From Flagellimonas olearia (lineage in GTDB: Bacteria > Bacteroidota > Bacteroidia > Flavobacteriales > Flavobacteriaceae): DNA of 64,000 nucleotides. The stretch is taken from positions 62,001-126,000 of the forward strand of contig NZ_WELG01000002.1 in NCBI RefSeq assembly GCF_009184425.1. The letters are read 5' to 3'. The notes beneath the pieces were generated by a model. It did no database searches. It was not told the origin of the DNA and saw only the letters and a list, made by a program, of their open reading frames with translations. Position 1 is the first letter of the stretch; each line of letters starts with the position of its first letter. This document shows positions 51,288 to 61,114 of the stretch, one piece after another. Made by a program: the position numbers and the translations under genes.

Positions 51288-52859
51288 TTAGTTTGTAAGC
51301 TCAACCACAACCGGAGATACTTTCTTCAACTTGTAGCTCTTGTTGTTGGTGATATAGGCTTGGATATCGAAAATCTGAACCGCATCGCCTCGTTGTGCCC
51401 TTTGCAAGGCAGACTTGGCACGGTTGTCCAATTTGTTTCCATTTACAACCACGGTAGGCTGACCAGGCACTTTGAACTTGAACTGCCCAACGGCAAGGTT
51501 CAAATCAAAATCGAAGTCTTCCAACATGGCACCAATGGTAGAGATCTCAAGATTCTTTCTTGGCATCTTAACGCTACCAGACTCTCCACGAACCGTACCA
51601 CCGGGTCTTGGAATATCCTTGATACGGAACTCAGACTTGGTAGAGATACCTTTACCATCAGGCAATGTTCCTGAAGCGGTAATGGTAACGGACCTACCTG
51701 TACCTGGGTTCATAACGTACTGGCTACCACTTCTTCTGGTCAAACCAGCAGCGGATGCAGATACCTTATTATCTGGAATACCAGGAATGGAGATGGTCAT
51801 TGGGTTGGCAACACCTCGATACACCACGTTCATCTTATCTGCAGAGATAACTGCAGCATTAGGCATGGAAATGGTCGCAAAGGTATTGTTCACCTCAACG
51901 GGCACTTCTTTTCCATCCTGCATGAAGTACATGGTTCCTTTAATGGTGTGGTCACCTGGGGTACCGGCACTGATCAACATTTTAATACCTCCAGCTTCCA
52001 AAGCGTAGTCTTTACCTTCGGCCAAAGTTCTACCATCCAACGTCAACTCTGCTTTAACAGGGGTTGATGTCTTATCGGTTTTACTTACAATGATCTTACC
52101 ATCATACTTTTCACCAGAGTAGTAGGCCGTTTTAGGGGCCGCCAAAGAACTGGCAAAATTGGTCAAGGATACGGCAGCGGTCAAGTTACCTTCCAAAAGG
52201 TTTTTCAATACCTCTTGCTCAGTAGTCTTGATATCGGCCTGCAATTGGGTCAACTTGGTCAAAGAGGCCACCAATGGGAACCCTTCATAGTGATAGTTGA
52301 TCCAATCTTGACGTGTACCGTCCCTTTTCTCTACCTTACCATCGGCGTCACCAGTTGCAAAACGGGTCTTTACAGCTTCTTTAACAGCGGTAAACTTCCC
52401 TTCGGGCAATGTATTGACAACACCTTCACGGTAATCGTTGATCTGCTTCATGAACTCTTTTCCTTCAGGGCCTAGGTTATCTCCCTGGAAAAACTTCTGG
52501 TCCAAATAGTCAGATTTGTCCATGACCACATAGTCTTTGGGATCTTCAAGATCCTTGGTCATTTCTTGTTTCAATCCTTCCAGATAGGTATAATACTTAT
52601 CGGAAAGTTCTTTGATTTGCTGAGCATTTTGGTACAATGTTCCGTACTCTGCCTCATTCTCTTCAGCTTTGGTTCCCAAGCTTGCCAAGAAATCGGAATT
52701 ACTGGAGTCCATTCTAGTGTTGGAAGTTTCCAGCTTTTCGTTCATTAGTCCGAAAGCGGCAAGTACTTCCTTGCTCATATTAAGTGCCAACATCGCGATG
52801 AAGATCAAGTACATAAGGTTGATCATCTTCTGACGTGGTGTTTGTTTTCCTGATGCCAT
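51288..52859 (-). CDS. gldM: Gliding motility protein GldM
   Basis: This 523-aa protein is the inner-membrane motor subunit that spans the periplasm with GldL and drives T9SS and gliding. One N-terminal transmembrane helix (MINLMYLIFIAMLALNM) is preceded by the basic segment SGKQTPRQK. The large periplasmic part has the conserved GldM domains (LGPEGKEFMKQINDYREGV in the N-terminal domain, PGGTVRGESGSVKMPRKNLE in the C-terminal domain). It lies 18 bp before gldN. Confidence 0.97.
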   Translation of the reverse strand: MASGKQTPRQKMINLMYLIFIAMLALNMSKEVLAAFGLMNEKLETSNTRMDSSNSDFLASLGTKAEENEAEYGTLYQNAQQIKELSDKYYTYLEGLKQEMTKDLEDPKDYVVMDKSDYLDQKFFQGDNLGPEGKEFMKQINDYREGVVNTLPEGKFTAVKEAVKTRFATGDADGKVEKRDGTRQDWINYHYEGFPLVASLTKLTQLQADIKTTEQEVLKNLLEGNLTAAVSLTNFASSLAAPKTAYYSGEKYDGKIIVSKTDKTSTPVKAELTLDGRTLAEGKDYALEAGGIKMLISAGTPGDHTIKGTMYFMQDGKEVPVEVNNTFATISMPNAAVISADKMNVVYRGVANPMTISIPGIPDNKVSASAAGLTRRSGSQYVMNPGTGRSVTITASGTLPDGKGISTKSEFRIKDIPRPGGTVRGESGSVKMPRKNLEISTIGAMLEDFDFDLNLAVGQFKFKVPGQPTVVVNGNKLDNRAKSALQRAQRGDAVQIFDIQAYITNNKSYKLKKVSPVVVELTN

Positions 52860-52925
52860 GTTTATCTAATTAGAATTATAAATTAATTTGATTTGGGGTT
52901 TGATATCATTTAATCGATATCCTAA

Positions 52926-53582
52926 TTAGTTCTTGCTACCCATGGCGGAAAGCATACCTCCATAAACTCCATTCAAGGAGGAAAGGTTCGTGGCCAAAGA
53001 CTCCATTTGGTCTTTCAAGGCTCCTGCATTCTGCACAACTTCCTCGTTGATGGAAGCTTGTCTGCTGGCGCTTTCCAACTGTACTTTGTACAAGCTGTTC
53101 AAAGACTCCATTTGGGCAGCGGCGTGGGACAATTCCTCAGAATACTTTTTAGTGTGTTGGATAGCATCTGTGGTTGGAGTGATATTCTTGGCAGCACCTT
53201 CAAAACTCTTGATGCTCTCACCCAAGTTGGAGAAAAGCTCAGAATCAATCTTGGCCTCCTTAAGAAGGTCATCCAATTTTCTGGAAAGAAGTCCTTCAGC
53301 TTCCTGGGCTTCTTTGGCGTCCTGTTTTTTGGAAGCACTCTGTTGACCACCGGCCAATTCTGGGTACACCAAGGACCAATCGTATTCGTCATCCACAGGT
53401 TCAAATGCAGAGATAGCGAAGATCAATGCTTCAGTAATAAGACCTACCGCAAGAAGAAGTCCACCTGTAAGGGGTCCAAACTCCCAGTGAAGGATCTTGA
53501 ACAATGCACCAATGATTACCACCGATGCTCCAAGCCCGTAGGCCATGTTAAACAGCTTTTTTGTTGATTTTGACTGTGCCAT
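52926..53582 (-). CDS. gldL: Gliding motility protein GldL
   Basis: This 218-aa protein is the inner-membrane partner of GldM; five GldL surround two GldM in the known motor. Two transmembrane helices (MAYGLGASVVIIGALFKILHW and GGLLLAVGLITEALIFAISAF) with the family-typical Lys/His/Glu in the membrane (KILHWE and TEALIF) are followed by an acidic, coiled-coil-rich cytoplasmic part. The functionally important Glu equivalent is that of LITEALIF. It lies 66 bp before gldM. Confidence 0.97.
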   Translation of the reverse strand: MAQSKSTKKLFNMAYGLGASVVIIGALFKILHWEFGPLTGGLLLAVGLITEALIFAISAFEPVDDEYDWSLVYPELAGGQQSASKKQDAKEAQEAEGLLSRKLDDLLKEAKIDSELFSNLGESIKSFEGAAKNITPTTDAIQHTKKYSEELSHAAAQMESLNSLYKVQLESASRQASINEEVVQNAGALKDQMESLATNLSSLNGVYGGMLSAMGSKN

Positions 53583-53663
53583 AATTCTAGTTTTAATTAA
53601 GTTATATAAATAAGTATTTGGTTACTGGTTTATTTATATAATGTTCTCTCTAATTCTTAATTG

Positions 53664-55043
53664 TTATAATCCGCTTCTGCTTCCGTTGGTGGAATCCTCT
53701 TCACCCATATAGTCCTGTACGGTCCTGAAACCGATGTAACTTCTGGCGGAATCCTGATATTCATAATCCCTGGTACTCACCTGAAGGAAGTATGCCACAT
53801 CCTTCCAAGATCCACCGCGGATCACTTTTCTTTGGTTTTGTCCAGAACCTACGTTGGGGTTCATGGTGGACAGGTATTCATAAGCGCCTTGATCAAAGCT
53901 GGAGCTGGTCCATTCCGATACGTTACCCGCCATATTGTACAGGTTGTACTCGTTGGGCTCAAACGATTTGGCCTCTACGGTATACAAAGCGGCATCTGCT
54001 GCATAATCTCCACGCTGTGGCTTAAAGTTAGCCATAAAACAACCGGTATCACTGATTACATAAGGACCACCCCAAGGGTAAGTACCTCCTTCAATGCCAC
54101 CACGGGCAGCATATTCCCACTCGGCTTCGGTAGGCAATCTGAACTGGTTCACAAATTGTCTTCCACGAGACTTTTGATCATCGTTCTTGAATTTGGTCCT
54201 CCAGTTACAGAACGCTTTGGCCTGCATCCAGTTTACCCCAACCACAGGGTAATCACTATAGGCATCGTGCCAGAAGTAATCGTTGTGCATGGGCTCATTA
54301 TAGGAATATTCAAAATCCCTGATCCACACGGTGGTATCTGGATAAATCTCCAACTCCTCATGCTGGATAAACTCTTTTCTGCTACCAGCACGGGCTCGTG
54401 CGGCAGCCTCAATATCCATCCAGCTGTACTTATATTTTAGTTTGGTAACATCAATAGATCGTAGACCGTTGTAGCTTTCCTCTTCTGAAAGATAAATGGA
54501 ATCCATTACCTCGGCATAGTATTCATCTGGATACTCGGAAGTATCCCATACCAAATCCACATCTTTGTTCAAACCACGTCCCTCATATCCGGTTTCCCCC
54601 AGACCTGCGTAGTTGTCCAACATATACTTGTCATAGACCGAAAGTTCGGTAGTGTCCGTATCCTTAAAAGCATACTCTCCAATACCTTCATCTTCTGGGC
54701 TAATCCCCAACTCATCTGCCAAGATGGCCAATCTGGTCCGTACAATGGAATCCTTTACCCACTCCACAAACTGACGGTACTCACTATTGGTGATCTCCGT
54801 ATCGTCCATATAAAAAGAACGTACGGTAACCGTTCTTGTGGGAGCATTCAATACTTTGGCCTGGTCTTCCTCGGCTTTACCCATAACAAAGGCACCTCGT
54901 GGAATCAGTTCCATTCCATAGGGTTTCTCGGGATGCCATTTCTTTCCAGGGGCCCCAACTAGTTCACCTTTCGACCTCGATTTAGAGCCGCAACTGCTAA
55001 GCAAAAAAACAAGTGCTATAGATGAAATGAATAGCTTTCTCAT
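53664..55043 (-). CDS. gldK: Gliding motility lipoprotein GldK
   Basis: This 459-aa outer-membrane-associated lipoprotein has lipobox LSSC (Cys18) and a formylglycine-generating-enzyme (SUMF1)-like domain. Visible are YGMELIPRGAFVMGKAEEDQ, FYMDDTEITNSEYRQFVEWV, FRLPTEAEWEYAARGG, NMAGNVSEWTSS and VIRGGSWKD. It forms the periplasmic ring with GldN below the outer membrane. It is the first gene of the gldKLMN cluster, downstream of an arginase-fold gene and topA on the same strand. Confidence 0.96.
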   Translation of the reverse strand: MRKLFISSIALVFLLSSCGSKSRSKGELVGAPGKKWHPEKPYGMELIPRGAFVMGKAEEDQAKVLNAPTRTVTVRSFYMDDTEITNSEYRQFVEWVKDSIVRTRLAILADELGISPEDEGIGEYAFKDTDTTELSVYDKYMLDNYAGLGETGYEGRGLNKDVDLVWDTSEYPDEYYAEVMDSIYLSEEESYNGLRSIDVTKLKYKYSWMDIEAAARARAGSRKEFIQHEELEIYPDTTVWIRDFEYSYNEPMHNDYFWHDAYSDYPVVGVNWMQAKAFCNWRTKFKNDDQKSRGRQFVNQFRLPTEAEWEYAARGGIEGGTYPWGGPYVISDTGCFMANFKPQRGDYAADAALYTVEAKSFEPNEYNLYNMAGNVSEWTSSSFDQGAYEYLSTMNPNVGSGQNQRKVIRGGSWKDVAYFLQVSTRDYEYQDSARSYIGFRTVQDYMGEEDSTNGSRSGL

Positions 55044-55102
55044 ACTTTAGGTTAAATTTTCGATTCAAGATTATAAACGGTGCAACACAAATTCATTACT
55101 CT

Positions 55103-55110
55103 CAAAACTA
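55103..55110 (-). promoter_or_regulatory. -7 promoter box of gldKLMN
   Basis: On the minus strand this reads TAGTTTTG (TAnnTTTG), 60 bp before the gldK ATG. It lies within the 120-bp gap to the preceding gene, so gldKLMN probably has its own promoter. Confidence 0.5.
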
Positions 55111-55163
55111 TTTTTTGAATAATTTATTGTGTAAGAACAATCAATGCTTAAAAATTAATTTGT

Positions 55164-56321
55164 TTAGTTAAGGCCCTTTCTATAGGCCTTGAACCACCTT
55201 TCTGGAATGTTCTGGTTGCAAGCATCCAAATAGTCCCCTTCGGTGCAAGGTAATAACGCCACCGAATTTGTTTTATTATGTTGGGGTAAAATTGATGGAA
55301 CTTCAACCCACCAACGTTCGGTAACGTGGCTTTTGTAAAAGACCAGTTCCTCGGTATCCGTGGGCACGGTAAACTTGGTGAAGTCCTCACTTTTGGATGT
55401 GGGTTTTTCTTGAATCCTAAAACTCAACCCCTCTATAAAGTACCATACGATCTGGGCAATCATTTGAAAGGCCTGGTACGAGTTTTCCCCTTCGTAGATA
55501 CCGAACAGGGATACACGATCACTGATACCGGCATAACGGGCAATGGCACAGATTTCCCTTCCTGTAAAACCATTGGGGGAAAAGTTTTTGTGCGAACCCA
55601 TCTCGGCCGCCCTAATGGCGCGCAGGTCCAAACTTACAATGTCACTGCTTCGTAGAACAGGTTCGGCCAATTCAATGTTGGAGGCTATTTCCCCCAACCG
55701 ATAGGCATCAAAGAACAAGCGCTCCATAAGATCAATTTCCTCTTGCGCATTGAAATAGCTTTGGTATCCTATGTTGGAAAAATTGAAAAGATTATTGGGC
55801 TTGTCCGTGATGATACGGCTCATATAGGAATGGGAGGAAATCAATTCCTCATCCTCCCCAAAATCAAAACGGCTATCTATGGAGACCAGGTTCACCATAT
55901 CCCTGATCTTGTCAAAAGCCCTGTATGTGGGCAGGGTAATATCTTGGGTATATCCTATTATAATAGGTATGATGTTTTCTTCCAGCAGTCCGGCCGCGAT
56001 TTCTTTGACCACAAAATAGGTGTCCTCAACGGTCTCACCCTCCTCCACATCCCCAATATCGATGATGGTGGAGTTCCAATTGCCCATCATAAGTCGGTAC
56101 AATTGAATCCGGATTTCTTCCAAATCCAATTTTTCCGTTTTCTTCTCAAAGGCATTTCTGGATTCCTTTACTCCGAATATGGCCACATCGGCGTGGGCAA
56201 AGACGGGAAGCCCGTCCTTTTCGGTATGCATATGGATATTCTTTCCCAGTGCCTGTGGTGGCAACAATTCGGAAAATGCCAATACCTTGTCCTTGACGGG
56301 GACCAAAAAATCGAATGCCAT
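55164..56321 (-). CDS. Arginase/formimidoylglutamase-fold protein with degenerate metal site
   Basis: This 385-aa cytoplasmic protein has the ureohydrolase fold but deviates at the metal-binding sites. Where arginases have GGDHS, it has GYTQD. Where they have DAHxD, it has DSRFD. Where they have SxDxDxxDP, it has SLDLRAIRAA. Three of the six usual Mn2+ ligands (two His and one Asp) are thus replaced, so the annotated formimidoylglutamase activity is doubtful. The ATG at 56321 begins MAFDFLVPVKD; the longer frame overlaps topA. It lies between topA and gldK, an order I recall as common in Flavobacteriaceae, which suggests a conserved but non-catalytic or altered role. Confidence 0.8.
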   Translation of the reverse strand: MAFDFLVPVKDKVLAFSELLPPQALGKNIHMHTEKDGLPVFAHADVAIFGVKESRNAFEKKTEKLDLEEIRIQLYRLMMGNWNSTIIDIGDVEEGETVEDTYFVVKEIAAGLLEENIIPIIIGYTQDITLPTYRAFDKIRDMVNLVSIDSRFDFGEDEELISSHSYMSRIITDKPNNLFNFSNIGYQSYFNAQEEIDLMERLFFDAYRLGEIASNIELAEPVLRSSDIVSLDLRAIRAAEMGSHKNFSPNGFTGREICAIARYAGISDRVSLFGIYEGENSYQAFQMIAQIVWYFIEGLSFRIQEKPTSKSEDFTKFTVPTDTEELVFYKSHVTERWWVEVPSILPQHNKTNSVALLPCTEGDYLDACNQNIPERWFKAYRKGLN

Positions 56322-56322
56322 A

Positions 56323-58806
56323 TTATTTTTTCGCTTTTGCTTTGGCTTTTTTCTTAGGTGATTTCTTTTCCAAAAGGGCTTGTGCCTCTTCCAAGGAAAT
56401 TTTTGTGGCATCCACATCCTTGGCGAGTTCCACTTTGATTCTTCCCTTTATGATATTATGCCTTCCCCATCGGGCTTTTTCTATGCGTATTTTTTCCTCT
56501 GGCCATTCTTGTACCAGCTTTTCGGCCTCCTTTTTCTTTTTATCCTCGATGAGTTGTTCAATATCGGATTGGGAAAGATTGTCAAAATCGTATTTTTTGT
56601 TCACATTGATGAACATCCCATCCCATTTGATGAAAGGTCCAAACCTTCCCGTACCTTTAGTCACCTCTTTACCTTCATAGTTGGCAATCGGGGCATCGGC
56701 TTTTTCCTTTTCCTTGATCAATTCTATGGCGCGGTCCAAATCCACATCAAAAGCACTTTCGCCTTGGGCAAGGGAAATGAATTTTTTTCCAAAACGTACA
56801 TAAGGTCCATATCTACCTACATTGGCTTCAATTTCCTCTCCTTTATATTCCCCTAATTTTCGCGGTAATTCAAAAAGCTCCATGGCTTCCTCAAAAGTAA
56901 TGGTGCCTATGGACTGTTCGGGCAAAAGGCTCGCGAACAAAGGTTTCTCTTCTTCATCCACGGTTCCAATTTGGACCATGGGACCAAAACGTCCCAATCT
57001 GGCTGCTACTTGCCGTCCTGTTTTTGGGTCGGTACCCAAAACACGTTCCCCACTGGCACGTTCCGCATTTTCCTCAACCTCAAGTACATTGGGATGAAAA
57101 TCCTTGTAGAAGGTTTTCATCATTTCTTGCCAATCCTCTTCCCCTGCGGCGATCTCATCAAAATCTTCCTCTACTTGGGCGGTAAAATTATAGTCGAGAA
57201 TCTTGGTAAAATGGTCCACCAAGAAATCATTAACGATCATTCCGATATCCGTTGGCACCAATTTTCCCTTATCGGAGCCCACCATTTCAGAAAGTCCTTT
57301 TTCGGAAATATTCCCTTCCTCAAGGACCAACTGTACATATTTGCGTTCTGAACCTTCCACGGTTCCTTTTTCCACATAACCCCTATTCTGTATGGTGGAA
57401 ATGGTAGGGGCATAGGTTGATGGTCTTCCTATACCCAATTCTTCGAGTTTCTTCACCAATGAGGCTTCCGTATAGCGATAAGGCGCCCTTGTAAAACGCT
57501 CTGTGGCCGATATAAAAACATTCTGAAGGGCCTCACCGACCTGCATGGCCGGAAGCATGCCTTCCTGTTCCTCGGTCAAATCCTCTTCATCGGTACTTTC
57601 CAAGTATACTTTTAGGAATCCATCAAATTTGACCACTTCTCCATTGGCCGTGAATTCTTCGCTATGCGAATTGGCCTTGATCTTTACATTGGTACGCTCC
57701 AATTGGGCATCGCTCATTTGGGAGGCCAAGGTACGTTTCCAAATAAGTTCGTAGAGTTTGGCCTGATCCCTTTCCAGGGAGGGCGACTGTAATTTCATAT
57801 CCGTGGGGCGAACGGCTTCGTGCGCTTCCTGTGCCCCTTTGGATTTCCCGGTAAAGTTCCGTACTTGACTGTAGTTCTCCCCATAGTTCTGAACGATGGC
57901 CTCCTTGGCGGCACTCAATGCTTCGTTGGATAGGTTCACACTGTCCGTTCTCATATAAGTAATAAGTCCGGCCTCATATAGTCGTTGGGCCACTTGCATG
58001 GTCCTACTCACCGAAAAGTAGAGTTTTCTGGATGCTTCCTGCTGAAGTGTGGAAGTGGTGAACGGGGGTGCCGGGGATTTTTTCGCCGGTTTTTTATCCA
58101 GATTCGCCACCGAAAAATCGGCTCCTATGTTTTGCTCCAGAAAAGTGGCCGCAGCCTCTTTGGTAGGAAAGGTTTTGTTGAGTTTGGAAGAAAATACACT
58201 CCCATTTGCAGTCTTAAAATCGGCCCTGATCCTGAACGATGCCTCGGGGGTGAACCCTTCAATTTCACGTTCCCGCTCCACAATCAAACGAACGGCTACG
58301 GATTGCACCCGTCCTGCAGAAAGTCCCGGTTTGATTTTTTTCCAAAGTACCGGGGAAAGCTCATAACCCACCAAACGGTCCAAGACCCTACGGGCCTGTT
58401 GCGCATTCACCAAGTTATAGTTGATGTCCCGGGGATTTTCAATGGCTTTTTGGATGGCCGATTTGGTAATGGAATTGAAAACAATGCGCTTAGTCTTGTC
58501 CTTGTCCAATTTCAGCTCTTCTGCCAAGTGCCAAGAAATGGCCTCTCCCTCTCGGTCCTCATCACTGGCCAACCAGATGGTTTCCGCCTTTTTAGCCAAG
58601 TCCCTCAGCTTTTTTACCAAGGCCCTCTTCTCCTTGTCTACGGTATATTTTGGCTTAAAATCGTTTTCTACGTCTACACCAAGTTCCTTGGAGGGCAAAT
58701 CCGCGATATGCCCAAAACTGGATTCAACTTGAAACTCTTTTCCTAAAAAACGTTCTATGGTCTTAGCCTTTGCGGGGGACTCAACAATCACTAAATTCTT
58801 TGGCAT
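56323..58806 (-). CDS. topA: DNA topoisomerase I
   Basis: This 827-aa type IA topoisomerase relaxes negative supercoils. The N-terminal TOPRIM domain (MPKNLVIVESPAKAKTIERFLG, WLASDEDREGEAISWHL) is followed by the catalytic domain with the active-site Tyr in GLITYMRTDSVNLS and the RYTEASLVKKLEELGIGRPSTYAPT motif. The C-terminal region has glycine-rich repeats (LGRFGPMVQIG, VGRYGPYVRFGKKF, TGRFGPFIKWDG) and a lysine-rich tail (KKKAKAKAKK) instead of Cys4 zinc fingers. ATG 58806 is the conserved start. The stop is 2 bp from the next start. Confidence 0.97.
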   Translation of the reverse strand: MPKNLVIVESPAKAKTIERFLGKEFQVESSFGHIADLPSKELGVDVENDFKPKYTVDKEKRALVKKLRDLAKKAETIWLASDEDREGEAISWHLAEELKLDKDKTKRIVFNSITKSAIQKAIENPRDINYNLVNAQQARRVLDRLVGYELSPVLWKKIKPGLSAGRVQSVAVRLIVEREREIEGFTPEASFRIRADFKTANGSVFSSKLNKTFPTKEAAATFLEQNIGADFSVANLDKKPAKKSPAPPFTTSTLQQEASRKLYFSVSRTMQVAQRLYEAGLITYMRTDSVNLSNEALSAAKEAIVQNYGENYSQVRNFTGKSKGAQEAHEAVRPTDMKLQSPSLERDQAKLYELIWKRTLASQMSDAQLERTNVKIKANSHSEEFTANGEVVKFDGFLKVYLESTDEEDLTEEQEGMLPAMQVGEALQNVFISATERFTRAPYRYTEASLVKKLEELGIGRPSTYAPTISTIQNRGYVEKGTVEGSERKYVQLVLEEGNISEKGLSEMVGSDKGKLVPTDIGMIVNDFLVDHFTKILDYNFTAQVEEDFDEIAAGEEDWQEMMKTFYKDFHPNVLEVEENAERASGERVLGTDPKTGRQVAARLGRFGPMVQIGTVDEEEKPLFASLLPEQSIGTITFEEAMELFELPRKLGEYKGEEIEANVGRYGPYVRFGKKFISLAQGESAFDVDLDRAIELIKEKEKADAPIANYEGKEVTKGTGRFGPFIKWDGMFINVNKKYDFDNLSQSDIEQLIEDKKKKEAEKLVQEWPEEKIRIEKARWGRHNIIKGRIKVELAKDVDATKISLEEAQALLEKKSPKKKAKAKAKK

Positions 58807-58825
58807 GCACTGGGTTTTGTGGTAA

Positions 58826-58833
58826 CAAAAGTA
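58826..58833 (-). promoter_or_regulatory. -7 promoter box of topA
   Basis: TACTTTTG on the minus strand matches TAnnTTTG, 20 bp before the topA ATG. Confidence 0.55.
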
Positions 58834-58873
58834 TATCAAAATTTCGATTTTGAATTTTTTCCAAACTTTTGGG

Positions 58874-58905
58874 CAAAAAAATATCCCGTGGAAAACGGGA
58901 TATTC
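58874..58905 (-). terminator. Rho-independent terminator of the LVIVD-repeat gene
   Basis: AATATCCCG/CGGGATATT hairpin (58880-58904), followed on the minus strand by a T run. It lies about 22 bp after the stop at 58927. Confidence 0.85.
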
Positions 58906-58926
58906 AAGTGTAACATGATGTGTTTT

Positions 58927-60192
58927 TTAGTTAAGCCCTATCTGGCTGATGAGCTTTATTCCATCCTCCAAATACTCATATTGATACAGCACCTCATCGC
59001 CCACCATAATCAAATGATCTTCCAAGGGAATAACATCAAACGTAACAATATCTTCAAAATGATTTAACTCCTGAAGGTCATTGATATCGGTCTTGTCATA
59101 TATCTTAAGACCAGCATCCCCATCACAGATAAAAAGTTTTTCATCCTTGATTCCCAACCCATAAGGTCCCTCCATGGAATAGATAATGGCCAACTCGGGG
59201 TTTTCAATATTGGAAATATCCACTATGTACAACCCACTTTCCGTAGCTCCACACCAATTGCCGCCCCGCAAAGTAACATAGGCGTAGTCCCCATCCACCA
59301 CTACTGGGTCGCAAGCGGTACCATGCTCAAATTCAGAAACAAAAGTAGGTTCCGCAGGATTGGTAATGTCATAAATGTACATCCCTCTCATACTGCCCAA
59401 AAACAGATGGTTGTCCTTGTTGAAAATGGTCTCGATATCGAATCCAGCATAGACATCTTCCTTCTCTTCCGGATTGTCCAAATCGGAAATATTAAAAATA
59501 TTGATGTTATGGCTGTCCACCGCATAGAGGTAATCGTCCACAATCTTAAACCGGGCCAAAGAACCGCCTTGCCCAGTTCCTCCCCCTGCATCAGTGGCCA
59601 TGTTGGCATCTTCAGCGAAGGCAATCATATAATTTCCGAAACGGGTCTGGTATTCCTTTTCGGTAAGGCGCTCTGAAACCACTTCCCAGCCAACAAGAAT
59701 TCCATCCCCAATATTGTTAAACTCATCATATTCCACTACATCCGCTTCAAATGGAAAGAAACCCTGATTGTTGTTCAATACATTTTTCAATCGGGCCACC
59801 TGATTGATAGTATTGATGTCCGAGATATCAAGAACCACCAAATCCATAAGACTGTCCGCATACAGATAATCGTCCTTGATGGAGATATCCACATTTCCAA
59901 TAATTCTGATGAAACCAATTTTTACGGGTTGCTGTGGATTGGCATTGTTGATCACATGAATGCCCTGATACTTGTCATTGACAAAAATGTAGTCTTTATA
60001 GGTATATATCTTTCCAGATTCTTCAATGGGGCGTGGTGCTATCACATCCACACTTTCAGAGAATTCGGCCTGGCTCATCACAATGGGTTTGGCCACCAAG
60101 TACTCGGTATACTCGCCTTTAGGTTCATCGTCGTCACAGGAAACAAAAAGCAATAGGGTCAAGGAAAATAGGAATAGAATTTTCTTTTTCAT
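58927..60192 (-). CDS. LVIVD-repeat lipoprotein
   Basis: This 421-aa protein has an SPII signal (lipobox FVSC, Cys19) followed by an acidic spacer and a beta-propeller made of LVIVD-type repeats. Examples are YIFVNDKYQGIHVINNANPQQP, YLYADSLMDLVVLDISDINT, YLYAVDSHNINIFNISDLDNP, MYIYDITNPAEP and LYIVDISNIENP. These repeats are typical of Bacteroidota and archaeal surface proteins of unknown ligand. It is a single gene with its own terminator. Confidence 0.86.
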   Translation of the reverse strand: MKKKILFLFSLTLLLFVSCDDDEPKGEYTEYLVAKPIVMSQAEFSESVDVIAPRPIEESGKIYTYKDYIFVNDKYQGIHVINNANPQQPVKIGFIRIIGNVDISIKDDYLYADSLMDLVVLDISDINTINQVARLKNVLNNNQGFFPFEADVVEYDEFNNIGDGILVGWEVVSERLTEKEYQTRFGNYMIAFAEDANMATDAGGGTGQGGSLARFKIVDDYLYAVDSHNINIFNISDLDNPEEKEDVYAGFDIETIFNKDNHLFLGSMRGMYIYDITNPAEPTFVSEFEHGTACDPVVVDGDYAYVTLRGGNWCGATESGLYIVDISNIENPELAIIYSMEGPYGLGIKDEKLFICDGDAGLKIYDKTDINDLQELNHFEDIVTFDVIPLEDHLIMVGDEVLYQYEYLEDGIKLISQIGLN

Positions 60193-60253
60193 TGGGTGTT
60201 GTTTTTTATTACCCTAGATGAAACCCTAAAAAGAAAGTTGCGCAAATTTTACC

Positions 60254-60988
60254 TTAAACTTCCATATCATCTTGAAAACCAACGGTATTCTTATAGATAA
60301 AATAGACAGGTATCTTACTCAACATGGCCGTGAAAAATACTCCCACGAAGCACAGTATCACTCCCAACTGGGCTACCAAACTTGTTACCAAGAGCAAGGC
60401 AATGATGATTCCCCAGTTTTTATTTCCCAAGGCAAATCCTGCCTTTGCCATCTCCATTCCCGTTAAATCTTCACCAAAAGCCAAAAAAGCGGGGAAGAGC
60501 GACATGGGAACAATCAAATAAATGATTCCCAATCCGCAGGTGAGCATCGCCAAAAAAACCAATCCCAGCATGATAAGGGATAGCATCAGTGCTTTCCCCA
60601 AATACGGTTTCTTCAAATAGAAAAAGTAAGCATCCTTTTCTACTTCCCCAAGATCGTTCTGCTTGCATATCCGCAGAAAGGCCGCATTCAAGCAAAGACC
60701 TATGGTCATTACCGCAAGGAAGAAAAAGGGCATCAACAAAAACATAAAAATCAAGGCTCCTGGAGGCGCCTGTCCATTTTCAAAGGATGCGGGATCGGTT
60801 ATGCCATAAGCAATCAAGGGACTGTACAGGACAATATAAAAGGGTAGGATGGAAACAAAAGTCAGGAGCAAGGTAATAAATCCTTGAAGCCATACCTTTT
60901 TAAAGAGTTCAATGGTTGCATTGAATATGCTTCCAAAATCCAAGGAATTGCTTTGTTCGATGCGTTGGGATAAATCAGTAAAGTTCAT
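60254..60988 (-). CDS. Multi-pass membrane protein of unknown function
   Basis: This 244-aa protein has about five hydrophobic segments: LQGFITLLLTFVSILPFYIVLY, IFMFLLMPFFFLAVMTIGLCLN, MLSLIMLGLVFLAMLTCGLGIIYLIV, the region IIIALLLVTSLVAQLGVILCFVG, and one more before the C-terminus. The segment FPAFLAFGEDLTGMEMAKAGFALGNKNWG resembles the DUF975/glycerophosphoryl-permease-like membrane proteins. No substrate can be assigned. I chose ATG 60988 (MNFTDLSQR); the longer frame begins in the divergent region. Confidence 0.75.
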   Translation of the reverse strand: MNFTDLSQRIEQSNSLDFGSIFNATIELFKKVWLQGFITLLLTFVSILPFYIVLYSPLIAYGITDPASFENGQAPPGALIFMFLLMPFFFLAVMTIGLCLNAAFLRICKQNDLGEVEKDAYFFYLKKPYLGKALMLSLIMLGLVFLAMLTCGLGIIYLIVPMSLFPAFLAFGEDLTGMEMAKAGFALGNKNWGIIIALLLVTSLVAQLGVILCFVGVFFTAMLSKIPVYFIYKNTVGFQDDMEV

Positions 60989-61064
60989 AATACAAATGAT
61001 TTGGGCAAACCCTACATCAACATTAACCAAAAAAACCTAATGGATCATTAAAAAACACTGCCAA

Positions 61065-61097
61065 ATTGTCACTAAAATGGAATAAGCACTATCTTTG
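61065..61097 (+). promoter_or_regulatory. Promoter of miaB
   Basis: ATTG (61065-61068) and TATCTTTG (61090-61097) with a 21-bp spacer fit the -33/-7 pattern; the -7 box is exact. It lies 17 bp before the miaB ATG. Confidence 0.7.
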
Positions 61098-61114
61098 CAG
61101 CCCATTGTAGCTAT

